Of a stretch of 39,780 bases of DNA, positions 23,441 to 30,628 are shown piece after piece; position 1 is the stretch's first letter, and every line of letters begins with the position of its first letter. Origin of the DNA: Streptomyces hydrogenans. GTDB lineage: Bacteria; Actinomycetota; Actinomycetes; Streptomycetales; Streptomycetaceae. The translations under genes and the position numbers were made by a program. The DNA lies in NCBI RefSeq assembly GCF_014656075.1, contig NZ_BNBS01000078.1, positions 1 to 39,780 of the forward strand. The letters run 5' to 3'. Under the pieces are notes generated by a model. It was not told where the DNA came from. It searched no databases and was given only the letters and a program-made list of their open reading frames with translations.

Positions 23441-24856
23441 TCACTCCTCGAAGACAAGTACGAAAGTGGCGCCGCCGCCCGGGGTCGGGCGGAGCTCGAC
23501 CGAGCCGCCCCGGTGCCCCTCGGCGATGGCCCGGACGATGGCGAGCCCCAGACCGGCTCCGCTGGTGCGGGCGCCGCGCCGGGCGGTGCCCCGTCGGAAG
23601 CGCTCGAAGATCACCGCCGCGTCCTGCTCCTGGACCCCGGGGCCCCGGTCGGCGACGTACAGCTCGATCCGTCCGGCGGCGGTCCGCGAGCCGATCGCGA
23701 TCCGCGCCCCGGGCACGGTGTGCTGCACCGCGTTCTGCGCCAGCTGCACCATCGCCTGGGTGATCCGCTGGGCGTCCAGCGACGCCTCCCGGTCGGCCAC
23801 CCCGTCCAGCACCCAGTCCCGGTCGCCGAGCGCCCTGGCCTTCACGAAGACGTCGGCGGTCAGCTCCGCGAGCTGGACGTCCTCCGTGCGGACGAAGTCC
23901 GGCCGCTCGGCCTTGGCGAGCAGCAGCAGGTCCTCCACGATCCGGCTCATCCGGTCCAGCTCGTCGGTGACCAGCCGGACGGTCTCGGCGCGCTCGGCCG
24001 GGTCGTCGCCCATCAGCTCCAGGTGGCCGCGGACGATGGTGATGGGGGTCCGCAGCTCGTGCCCGGCGTCGTCCACGAACTGCCGCTGGCCGGCGAAGGC
24101 GCGTTCGAGCCGGTCGAGCATCGCGTTGAAGGTGGCGGCGAGCGCGGCGATGTCGTCCTTGCCCTGTACCGGGATCCGCTGGGTGAGGTCCCGCTCGGTG
24201 AGTTCGGCGGCGGTCGTCCGCACCACCCGCACCGGGGCGAGGATGCGGCCGGCGACGACCCAGCCGATGCCGGTGGTCAGCAGCAGCGCCACCCCGGATA
24301 TGGCGAGCAGGATGCGGAACGCCTCGTCCGCGATGGCCTGTCGCCGGTCGGCGTGGAAGGCGACGACGAAGGCCGAGGCCGGGCCGCCGGTCTCGATCGG
24401 CACCTTCGCCCACCGCACCTCGCCGCGCGCCCGGTCGATCCGGCCCGAGGACTCCGGCGCGGCGGCGACGGCGTCGAGCGCGGGCCGGTCGAGGTGCAGC
24501 GGCAGGGCGCTCGGTACGTCCCGGGACTGCCGGACCACCCGCGGCCCGGGGCCGCCGGTGCCGACCAGGCCGAGCAGCTCCTCGTCCGGGTCGGAGTACT
24601 GGCGCTGGAGGAAGACCCGCAGCAGCGCCTCCGGGTCGGTGAAGCGGCGGCCGGTCGCCGGGTCGACGCCCTGGGCCACGAAGGTGGCGAACTCCCCGGT
24701 CTCCTGGGCGAGCAGCTGGTTGATGCGGTGGTCGGCGTCCCGCAGCAGCAGGGTGCGGGTCACCACGGCGACGGCGGCCAGCGCGACCGTCATGACGAGC
24801 AGCAGCCAGAGCAGGATGCGGACGCGGGCGGAGAGACGGTGTTCGGTGCGCTTCAC
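23441..24856 (-). CDS. Sensor histidine kinase
   Basis: 471 residues. Two transmembrane helices (about 12-33 and 182-203) enclose an extracytoplasmic sensor region of about 145 residues. A HAMP domain follows (about 200-255), then HisKA with His266 in the H-box DDAGHELRTPITI, and the HATPase_c domain with the N-box QLAQNAVQHT, G1 VADRGPGV, F-box FERFRRG and G2 SGAGLGLAIV. It autophosphorylates on His266 and should phosphorylate the regulator encoded directly downstream. The sensor region has no motif I can tie to a ligand. The GTG start overlaps the stop of the small Asp-tailed protein (GTGA), so synthesis of the two proteins is coupled. Confidence 0.93.
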   Translation of the reverse strand: MKRTEHRLSARVRILLWLLLVMTVALAAVAVVTRTLLLRDADHRINQLLAQETGEFATFVAQGVDPATGRRFTDPEALLRVFLQRQYSDPDEELLGLVGTGGPGPRVVRQSRDVPSALPLHLDRPALDAVAAAPESSGRIDRARGEVRWAKVPIETGGPASAFVVAFHADRRQAIADEAFRILLAISGVALLLTTGIGWVVAGRILAPVRVVRTTAAELTERDLTQRIPVQGKDDIAALAATFNAMLDRLERAFAGQRQFVDDAGHELRTPITIVRGHLELMGDDPAERAETVRLVTDELDRMSRIVEDLLLLAKAERPDFVRTEDVQLAELTADVFVKARALGDRDWVLDGVADREASLDAQRITQAMVQLAQNAVQHTVPGARIAIGSRTAAGRIELYVADRGPGVQEQDAAVIFERFRRGTARRGARTSGAGLGLAIVRAIAEGHRGGSVELRPTPGGGATFVLVFEE

Positions 24857-25122
24857 TCGTGGTCGTCATCGTCGTCGTCGCCCGTGGCGGAGGGCCCGGG
24901 GACGACGGAGTCGGTGGGCGTCGTCGAGGGGGCCGTCGCGGTCGGGGCCGGTACGGACGGCGTCGGCGGCGGGGCGGGCGGGGTCGGCGTGGTGGAGAGG
25001 CGCACGGCGGGCGGGACGCGCGGTGCCGCCGGCTCGTCGGTCAGCGCGTAGCTGGTCGCGGCGATGCCGAGCGGGACGGCGACGACGGCGACGAGGCCGG
25101 CCATGCGGTGGGTGAAGGACAT
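24853..25122 (-). CDS. Small exported or membrane-anchored protein with Pro/Thr-rich body and Asp-rich tail
   Basis: 89 residues: a short positively charged N-terminus, one hydrophobic helix (about 8-28, signal peptide or anchor), a Pro/Thr/Ala/Val-rich extended region and the C-terminal end GDDDDDDHE. There is no recognised fold. The ATG at 25120-25122 lies in a region with only weak ribosome-site similarity. The gene is the first of a four-base-overlapping operon with the sensor kinase and response regulator, so it may be an auxiliary extracytoplasmic component; the acidic tail could bind cations. Coding status is supported by the overlap with the kinase start and the clean signal-like N-terminus. 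Confidence 0.7.
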   Translation of the reverse strand: MSFTHRMAGLVAVVAVPLGIAATSYALTDEPAAPRVPPAVRLSTTPTPPAPPPTPSVPAPTATAPSTTPTDSVVPGPSATGDDDDDDHE

Positions 25123-25154
25123 GGCGCCAGGGTGGGGCGCGCGGGCGCTCCCCA

Positions 25155-25192
25155 GGATGAAGCCCGGATGAGGATTCCTTCATCCGGGCTTC
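25155..25192. promoter_or_regulatory. Hairpin plus direct repeats upstream of the two-component operon
   Basis: GAAGCCCGGATGA (25159-25171) is perfectly repeated in inverse at 25180-25192 around an 8-nt loop. It may terminate the rhomboid/Lrp-domain transcript coming from the right. The same stretch contains GGATGA twice with 11-bp period (25155 and 25166), which resembles the phased repeats before the transporter gene and would suit autoregulation by the response regulator. Confidence 0.5.
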
Positions 25193-25216
25193 CGAGGGGC
25201 GGCGCGGGGTCCCGGC

Positions 25217-25498
25217 TCAGGACTCCAGGCCGATGGCGAAGGCCGCCTCCAGGTCGTGCTGCGAGTAGGTGCGGAAGGCGACGTGCGTGTCGGTGCCCTC
25301 GACACCCGGGATCTTGCTGATCCGGCCGGGGATGACCTCGGCCAGGTCGTCGTGGCGCGGCACCCGGACCATCGCGATGAGGTCGTACGTACCGGTCACC
25401 GAGAAGACCTCGCTGACGTTGTCGAGCGCGGCGATCGACTCCGCGATCTCGGGGATGCGGTCCACGCTGGTCTTGATGAGGACGATCGCGGTGATCAC
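25217..25498 (-). CDS. Stand-alone Lrp/AsnC ligand-binding (RAM) domain protein
   Basis: 93 residues forming only the regulation-of-amino-acid-metabolism domain of Lrp/AsnC proteins: ferredoxin-like beta-alpha-beta-beta-alpha-beta starting ITAIVLIKTSVDRIPEIAES, with VFSVTGTYDLIAMVRV and the ending TDTHVAFRTYSQHDLE. There is no helix-turn-helix. Such stand-alone domains form oligomers and bind amino acids or dock with full-length Lrp proteins. The GTG start overlaps the stop of the rhomboid gene (GTGA), so the two are cotranscribed. Function beyond ligand sensing is unknown. Confidence 0.88.
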   Translation of the reverse strand: MITAIVLIKTSVDRIPEIAESIAALDNVSEVFSVTGTYDLIAMVRVPRHDDLAEVIPGRISKIPGVEGTDTHVAFRTYSQHDLEAAFAIGLES

Positions 25499-26229
25499 GG
25501 CTGGCTGTCTCCCTCGGTCGCCGCTGCTGGGGATTTCACTCTATCCCCACCCCGGAAGCGCGCCCACGCGTAGAGGAAGCCGACGGAGAAGCCCACGACG
25601 TGGGCCAGGTAGGCGACCCCCGGCCCGGCACCGGCGGCCCGCGCGGCCAGCCACTGGAGCGTGAACCAGAAGACGAGCACCGCCCAGGCCGGGAAGCGCA
25701 GCGGCAGGAAGAAGAGGAAGGGGAAGAGGCTCGTCACCCGGGAGCGGGGGAAGAGGAAGAGGAAGCCCCCGAGCACCGCCGAGATCGCCCCGGAGGCCCC
25801 GACCAGGGTCTGCTCGCTGTCGGCGTGCGCCAGCGCGTAGCCGAGCAGCGCGAGGTAGCCGGTGCCCAGGTAGAAGAGGGCGAACTCGACGTGCCCCATC
25901 CGCTCCTCCGCCATCGCCCCGAAGACCCAGAGGAAGAGCATGTTGCCGAGCAGGTGGAGCCAGCCGCCGTGCACGAAGAGCGCGGTGAAGGGGGTGAGCA
26001 GGGCGCCGGGGTCGCCCCGGACCAGCTCGGCCGGCACCACCCCCCACCGCTGGAAGTACGCGCTCTGCGCCGCGAGCACCTCGTCGCCGGTGCCGTACGA
26101 CGGGTTGAGTCCGGAGACGGGGCTGACAATGAAGAGGAGACAGCAGGCGGCGATCAGTCCGTAGGTCACCGCGGGTCCGGTGCGGACGTTCCGGTAGGCG
26201 CCCAGTGCCGTGCCTCGCCAGTCGATCAT
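25495..26229 (-). CDS. Rhomboid-family intramembrane serine protease
   Basis: 244 residues with six or seven transmembrane helices. Family motifs are HGGWLHLLGNMLFLWVFG in helix 2, the catalytic Ser146 in GASGAISAVLGG and the catalytic His210 in AHVVGFSVGF, giving an intact Ser-His dyad. It would cleave transmembrane segments of other membrane proteins. Start choice is uncertain: I use the ATG at 26227-26229 (MIDWRG), while a TTG at 26247 is also in frame and neither has a strong ribosome site. It overlaps the Lrp-domain gene by four bases. Substrates are unknown. Confidence 0.88.
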   Translation of the reverse strand: MIDWRGTALGAYRNVRTGPAVTYGLIAACCLLFIVSPVSGLNPSYGTGDEVLAAQSAYFQRWGVVPAELVRGDPGALLTPFTALFVHGGWLHLLGNMLFLWVFGAMAEERMGHVEFALFYLGTGYLALLGYALAHADSEQTLVGASGAISAVLGGFLFLFPRSRVTSLFPFLFFLPLRFPAWAVLVFWFTLQWLAARAAGAGPGVAYLAHVVGFSVGFLYAWARFRGGDRVKSPAAATEGDSQP

Positions 26230-26389
26230 GGACAGATCATGGCCCAAGAGGGACGAAGTGGACAGAGTGCCTCGCCGGGCCGGGCGCCCGCCGGTGAGGC
26301 CGTAGGGTTACGGGATCGAGCACCGCAGTCCGACGGCGCACCGCGGCTCCCGTACCTGGTATCACCACGACAGGAAGAAGGACGGCACC

Positions 26390-26632
26390 ATGACGACCGT
26401 TCCCCAGCCGACCGCCGAGACCCGCTGGCGCTGCGCCCTGTGCGGCAACCTGACCCGCTTCGACGTGACGCGCTCGTCCAAGGTCGTCGAGTACGTCCAT
26501 CTGGACCTGGCGGGGGAGCCCAAGGTCGAGGAGCGCGAGGTGCTCAGTGAGACCATCGAGTCGGTCCGCTGCCGCTGGTGCAACGCGGTGGACCAGATCG
26601 AACTGGTGGACAAGCCGGGCGTCGAGTCCTGA
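26390..26632 (+). CDS. Small zinc-ribbon protein
   Basis: 80 residues with two CxxC knuckles, CALCGN near residue 15 and CRWCNA near residue 61, spaced like a four-cysteine zinc ribbon, and with a short beta-rich middle (VVEYVHLDLAGEPKVEERE). GAAGGACGG lies just before the ATG. A TAGGGT at 26303-26308 could be its -10 element. It sits 34 bp upstream of the NYN-domain gene on the same strand and is likely cotranscribed with it. Conserved actinobacterial proteins of this type exist as far as I recall, without known function; RNA or protein binding is conceivable. Confidence 0.82.
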   Translation: MTTVPQPTAETRWRCALCGNLTRFDVTRSSKVVEYVHLDLAGEPKVEEREVLSETIESVRCRWCNAVDQIELVDKPGVES

Positions 26633-26666
26633 CGGACGGCGCCGACGACAGTAGGGGTGACGGATC

Positions 26667-28031
26667 GTGGAGCAGTCCGCGCACGGTGACGAACCGGCCG
26701 GCGCGGCGGCCGACGCTGCCGAGACGCTCGACCATCCCCTGCCGGAGGGGGTACGGCGGCGGGTGATCGCGCTGGTCGCCGACGCCTTCGGCGGCCTGAC
26801 CGTCGCCGAGCTGCCCGCCCCCCTGCGCCAGTACGCCCGCTTCACCGCGAGCCGGCGTGCCAAGTTCGCCGGCAACGCGATGGCCGCCGCCCTGGAGGGC
26901 GACCCGCTCTTCCGGCAGCGGATCGGCGAACGCCTCAGGCAGGCCCAGCCGGAGCTGGCCGGGGCCGTGGAGACCGGCACCCCGCCCGCCGCAGCCGACC
27001 CCGTCGACGTGGCCGCGGCCGCCTATGTGCTGCGCCCGCCGGGCTGGGCCAAGCTGGTGGCCGCCGCGGGCGAGGAGGTCCAGCGCGCCGACGCCGAACG
27101 CGCCGACGAGGCGGGCCGGCGCGAGCTGGAGCGGCTCCGCGAGGAGCTGGCCGCCGCCCGCGACCGGACCAGGGACGAGACCGAACAGCTCCGGCACGAC
27201 CTGGAGACCGTCCGCAAGGAAGCCGAATCGCTTCACCGCAAGCTGCGCAGCGCCCAGAGCGACGTGAAGCGCGGCGAGGCGGCGCTGCGCCGCGCCCAGG
27301 CCGAGATCGAGACCGCCCGCTCCGAGTCGGCCGCCCAGGTGTCCGCCGCCGAGAGCGAGTCGCGGCGCCTCAAGGCCCGCCTCGGCGAGGTCGAGGCGGC
27401 CCTTGAGGCGAGCCGCCGGGCCGCCCGCGAGGGGCGCTCGGTGGAGGACATGCGGCTGCGGCTGCTGCTCGACACCGTCCTCGACGCGGCCCAGGGGCTG
27501 CGGCGCGAACTCGCCCTGCCGCCCGTGTCGGTGCACCCGGCGGACACCGTGGACGCCGTGGAGCCGGGGCGGATGTCCCCGAAGGACATCGCCGCCCGCG
27601 CCCTGTCGGAGACCGATCCGGCCCTGCTCGACCAGCTGTTGGAGCTGCCGCAGACCCATCTGGTCGTCGACGGCTACAACGTCACCAAGACCGGCTACCC
27701 GACGATGCCGCTGGAGAAGCAGCGGCTGCGGCTGCTCGGCGGGCTCTCCGCGCTCGCGGCCCGCTCGGGCGCCGAGGTCACCTGTGTCTTCGACGGGGCG
27801 GAGCTGGCCGCCCCGGTGCTCCTCGCGCCGCCGCGCGGGGTGCGGGTGCTCTTCTCCAAGCCCGGTGTCACGGCCGACGAGTTGATCCGCCAGCTGGTGC
27901 GGGCGGAGCCGCCGGGCCGGCCGGTCGTCGTGGTCTCCACCGACCGGGAGGTGGCGGACGGCGTCGCGAAGGCCGGTGCGCGGCCGGTTGCGTCCGCTCT
28001 GCTCCTCAAGCGCCTTTCGCGCCTCTCGTAA
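26667..28031 (+). CDS. Coiled-coil protein with C-terminal NYN (PIN-like) ribonuclease domain
   Basis: 454 residues. The N-terminal part (about 25-125) is helical with conserved FTASRRAKFAGNAMAAALE. Residues about 135-265 are a long Glu/Arg/Ala heptad-like coiled coil. The C-terminal domain (about 325-454) is NYN/YacP-like, with the PIN-fold acidic residues Asp335 (VVDGYN), Asp376 (VFDGAE), Asp404 (TADEL) and Asp426 (STDRE) all in place, so a metal-dependent RNase is likely. Asn338 completes the family motif. The GTG start at 26667 follows AGGGGTGA. It probably forms an operon with the zinc-ribbon protein, a possible RNA-binding partner. The cellular RNA target is unknown. Confidence 0.88.
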   Translation: MEQSAHGDEPAGAAADAAETLDHPLPEGVRRRVIALVADAFGGLTVAELPAPLRQYARFTASRRAKFAGNAMAAALEGDPLFRQRIGERLRQAQPELAGAVETGTPPAAADPVDVAAAAYVLRPPGWAKLVAAAGEEVQRADAERADEAGRRELERLREELAAARDRTRDETEQLRHDLETVRKEAESLHRKLRSAQSDVKRGEAALRRAQAEIETARSESAAQVSAAESESRRLKARLGEVEAALEASRRAAREGRSVEDMRLRLLLDTVLDAAQGLRRELALPPVSVHPADTVDAVEPGRMSPKDIAARALSETDPALLDQLLELPQTHLVVDGYNVTKTGYPTMPLEKQRLRLLGGLSALAARSGAEVTCVFDGAELAAPVLLAPPRGVRVLFSKPGVTADELIRQLVRAEPPGRPVVVVSTDREVADGVAKAGARPVASALLLKRLSRLS

Positions 28032-28161
28032 CGACGCGCCCGACTCGCAACTCTTGGGTTCTATGCCCGATTTCTGGAGGGCGGACCGTCAAGTGCCGGT
28101 CACGGGCCGTGTGGTGCGTGTAAATAAAGTGCCCTGTGAGCGAGTTTTTTGCTGTCGGGAT

Positions 28162-28191
28162 TTGAACTGATCACAACTTGGTCACTAGGGT
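28162..28191 (+). promoter_or_regulatory. Promoter of the first NlpC/P60 gene
   Basis: TTGAAC (28162-28167), 18 bp, TAGGGT (28186-28191), a good HrdB-type match in a locally AT-richer segment. It predicts a start near 28198 and a leader of about 100 nt that contains a GGCGGT/ACCGCC hairpin (28229-28250) and ends with AAGGAG before the GTG at 28297. Confidence 0.6.
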
Positions 28192-28296
28192 CGGGCCTCG
28201 AACCTTCGCGCGGTTGATCACCCATCAGGGCGGTCCGTGGAGGAACCGCCTGCCCCTGACCGGCCGGGCGGCTCGAGGAAGAAGGAGCTCGCCTTC

Positions 28297-29343
28297 GTGG
28301 CGTCCCACCGTCGACCCAAGCAGCCGAGCCGCACCCGTGTGACCGTGCTCACCGCGACCGCGGCCGCCGCCGTCGCGTTCTCCGCCCAGACCGGAGCCCA
28401 GGCGGCCCCCAAGCCGAAGATCGACGAGGTCAAGTCGAAGGTCGACGACCTGTACCACGAGGCCGAGGAGGCCACGGAGCAGCACAGCCTGGCCGAGGAG
28501 CGCCGCGGCAAGCTGCAGAAGGAGATCGGCCAGATCCAGGACCGGGTGGCGCGTGGTCAGCAGGAGCTGAACACCCTCCGGGACCAGATCGGTTCGGTCG
28601 CCAGCGCCCAGTACCGCTCCGGCGGCATCGACCCGGCGCTCCAGCTCTTCCTCTCGTCGAACCCCGACGACTACCTGGACAAGGCGTCCGCCATCGGCCG
28701 GGTCACCGACCAGCAGGCCGACGTCCTCGCCACCATCCAGGACAAGCAGCGCACCCTCGCCCAGCAGCGCGCCGAGGCCACCGCGAAGCTCGCCGACCTC
28801 GAAGAGGTCCGCAAGACGCTGGCCGAGAAGAAGGCCAAGGTCCAGAGCAAGCTCACGGACGCGCGCAAGCTGCTCAGCACCCTCACCGCCGCCGAGCGCG
28901 CCCGCATCCAGCAGCAGGAGCAGGAGCAGGCGGAGCGCGCCAGCCGCGCCGCCGGCGACCGCGTCGACCTGGGCAACGAGGTCCCGGCCAGCGGCCTGGG
29001 CGCCGCCGCCCTCGCCGCCGCCGCCACCCAGATCGGCAAGCCGTACCAGTCCGGCGAAGAGGGTCCCTACGCCTACGACTGCTCCGGCCTGACGATGTGG
29101 GCCTACGGCAAGGCCGGCGCCCGGCTGACCCGCACCACCTACACCCAGCAGAACGACGGCACCAAGATCGGCCGCAGCCAGCTCCGCCCCGGCGACCTGG
29201 TCTTCTTCAACGGCCTGTCGCACGTCGGCCTGTACGCGGGCAACAACACGATCCTGCACGCCCCGAAGCCGGGCGCCAGCGTCCGCTACGAGTCGATGAA
29301 CTACATGGGCACCTTCCAGTTCGGTGTCCGCATCGGCGGCTGA
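28297..29343 (+). CDS. NlpC/P60 peptidoglycan endopeptidase (RipA-like), first of two paralogues
   Basis: 348 residues. The signal peptide (cleavage after AQTGAQA near residue 36) is followed by a long coiled coil (about 40-215) like the regulatory domain of RipA/PcsB-type hydrolases, then the NlpC/P60 domain (about 235-348). The catalytic residues are Cys262 (YDCSGL), His309 (SHVGLYAG) and His321 (ILHAPKPG). It cleaves the D-iGlu to meso-DAP bond in peptidoglycan stems outside the cell. I prefer the GTG at 28297, which has AAGGAG 9 nt upstream and gives a proper signal peptide; the GTG at 28237 would add 20 residues. It is about half identical by eye to the next gene but has its own promoter and a terminator between them. 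Confidence 0.93.
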   Translation: MASHRRPKQPSRTRVTVLTATAAAAVAFSAQTGAQAAPKPKIDEVKSKVDDLYHEAEEATEQHSLAEERRGKLQKEIGQIQDRVARGQQELNTLRDQIGSVASAQYRSGGIDPALQLFLSSNPDDYLDKASAIGRVTDQQADVLATIQDKQRTLAQQRAEATAKLADLEEVRKTLAEKKAKVQSKLTDARKLLSTLTAAERARIQQQEQEQAERASRAAGDRVDLGNEVPASGLGAAALAAAATQIGKPYQSGEEGPYAYDCSGLTMWAYGKAGARLTRTTYTQQNDGTKIGRSQLRPGDLVFFNGLSHVGLYAGNNTILHAPKPGASVRYESMNYMGTFQFGVRIGG

Positions 29344-29396
29344 CCCGCCCGGCCGTGCCGCCCGAACGGGTGGTTCGCGGCACACCTCGCTGACCT

Positions 29397-29442
29397 GACG
29401 CCCCGCCGGTGACCTTGTGATCTCCGGCGGGGCGTCATTTTT
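29397..29442 (+). terminator. Rho-independent terminator between the NlpC/P60 genes
   Basis: GACGCCCCGCCGG (29397-29409) and CCGGCGGGGCGTC (29424-29436) form a perfect 13-bp stem with a 14-nt loop, followed by ATTTTT. Confidence 0.9.
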
Positions 29443-29459
29443 CGTGCCCGGCGCCTTCG

Positions 29460-29488
29460 TTGGACGGGGTCGAGGGAGCGGCTACTGT
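29460..29488 (+). promoter_or_regulatory. Promoter of the second NlpC/P60 gene
   Basis: TTGGAC (29460-29465), 17 bp, TACTGT (29483-29488): consensus spacing and good hexamers. It begins 18 bp after the terminator of the first paralogue and predicts a leader of about 37 nt. Confidence 0.6.
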
Positions 29489-29530
29489 CTGCCGCGCCAG
29501 TCCCCACGAGCCGAACGGAGCGCGCGAGCC

Positions 29531-30556
29531 GTGGCCTCCCCCCGCCGACCCGCCCGGGTCACCGTCCTCACCGCGGCCGCCGCGGCCACCGCGGCGGCCT
29601 CCCTCGGCGCCATCCCCGCGAGCGCCGACCCGGGCGCCGGCACCGAGGCCACCCGCGCCAAGGTCGACCGGCTCTACGAGGAGGCCGAGCGGGCCGCCGA
29701 GGGCTACAACCAGGCGGACGAGAAGGCGGACGCGCTGCGCCGCAAGGTCGGCCAGGCCCAGGACAGCCTCGCCCGCGGCCAGGAGCGCATCAACCGGATG
29801 CGGGGCGCCCTCGGCTCCCTCGCCGGCGCCCAGTACCGCTCCGGCGGCCTCGACCCGGCCCTGGTCCTGCTGCTCTCCTCCGACCCGGACAGCTACCTCG
29901 ACCGCGCCTCCGCCCTCGACCGGGTCACCGCCCGGCAGAGCGCCGCCCTCACCGAGCTCCAGCGGGAGCGCCGCCGGCTCGACCAGGAGCGCGCCGAGGC
30001 CCGCACCGCCCTCGGCGAGCTGGAGCGCAGCCGCGCCGAGGTGGCCCGCCACAAGCGGTCCGTGGAGCGCAAGCTCGCCGAGGCCCGCCGGCTCCTCGCC
30101 TCCCTCACCGCCGCCGAGCGCGCCGACTACGAGCGGGCCTCCCGCTCCGGCGGGCGCGCCGGCGGTCCGGGCGAGGAGCTGCCGCCCCCGGCCGTCCTCG
30201 GCCCGGGCGACTCGCGGGCCGCCGCCGCGGTCCTCGCCGCCCGCAGCGCCGTCGGCAAGCCGTACGTCTGGGGCGCGACCGGTCCGACGGCCTTCGACTG
30301 CTCGGGGCTGATGGTCTGGTCGTACCGGCAGGCCGGGATCAGCCTGCCGCGGACCTCGGCCGCCCAGCGGCAGGCGGGCCGCCGGGTGCCGCTCTCCCAG
30401 GCGCAGCCCGGCGACCTCGTCACGTACCGCGGCGACGCCAGCCACGTCGCCATCTACGCCGGGAACGGGCAGGTCATCCACGCCCCCTACCCGGGCGCCC
30501 GGGTCCGCTACGACCCGGTCAACATGATGTCCGACGTGACGGTGACCCGTCCCTGA
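29531..30556 (+). CDS. NlpC/P60 peptidoglycan endopeptidase, second paralogue
   Basis: 341 residues with the same layout as the preceding gene: signal peptide (ending near IPASA), coiled coil with the shared signature AQYRSGGLDPALVLLLSSDP, and an NlpC/P60 domain with Cys257 (FDCSGL), His305 (ASHVAIYAG) and His317 (VIHAPYPG). It is probably a tandem duplicate that has diverged mainly in the coiled coil and the linker (a Gly/Pro-rich segment near 205-225). The GTG start has GGAG upstream at moderate distance; the frame is open further upstream through the promoter and terminator, so those codons are not used. It should act in cell separation or wall turnover together with the first paralogue. 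Confidence 0.92.
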   Translation: MASPRRPARVTVLTAAAAATAAASLGAIPASADPGAGTEATRAKVDRLYEEAERAAEGYNQADEKADALRRKVGQAQDSLARGQERINRMRGALGSLAGAQYRSGGLDPALVLLLSSDPDSYLDRASALDRVTARQSAALTELQRERRRLDQERAEARTALGELERSRAEVARHKRSVERKLAEARRLLASLTAAERADYERASRSGGRAGGPGEELPPPAVLGPGDSRAAAAVLAARSAVGKPYVWGATGPTAFDCSGLMVWSYRQAGISLPRTSAAQRQAGRRVPLSQAQPGDLVTYRGDASHVAIYAGNGQVIHAPYPGARVRYDPVNMMSDVTVTRP

Positions 30557-30615
30557 ACCCGCCCCCGGGCCCGGGCGCCCGGGGCTCCGGCGGGCGCCGG
30601 GCCGTCACCCGGTCG

Positions 30616-30621
30616 TACGAT
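30616..30621 (+). promoter_or_regulatory. -10 element, possible leaderless start of the metallopeptidase gene
   Basis: TACGAT ends 7 nt before the GTG at 30629. A GGAGG is present but only 1 nt from the GTG, too close to serve as a ribosome site. Both facts favour a leaderless mRNA beginning at the GTG. Confidence 0.45.
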
Positions 30622-30628
30622 CGGAGGC

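Noticed and set aside
28140..28151. T-run (TTTTTT) after the NYN gene as a terminator
   Set aside because: No stable stem precedes the run; it is more likely part of the AT-richer promoter region.
28192..28296. c-di-AMP (ydaO-type) riboswitch before the first NlpC/P60 gene
   Set aside because: Wall hydrolase genes of actinobacteria often carry this riboswitch and AACCTTCGC is reminiscent of it, but the leader from the predicted start is only about 100 nt and the core motifs are absent.
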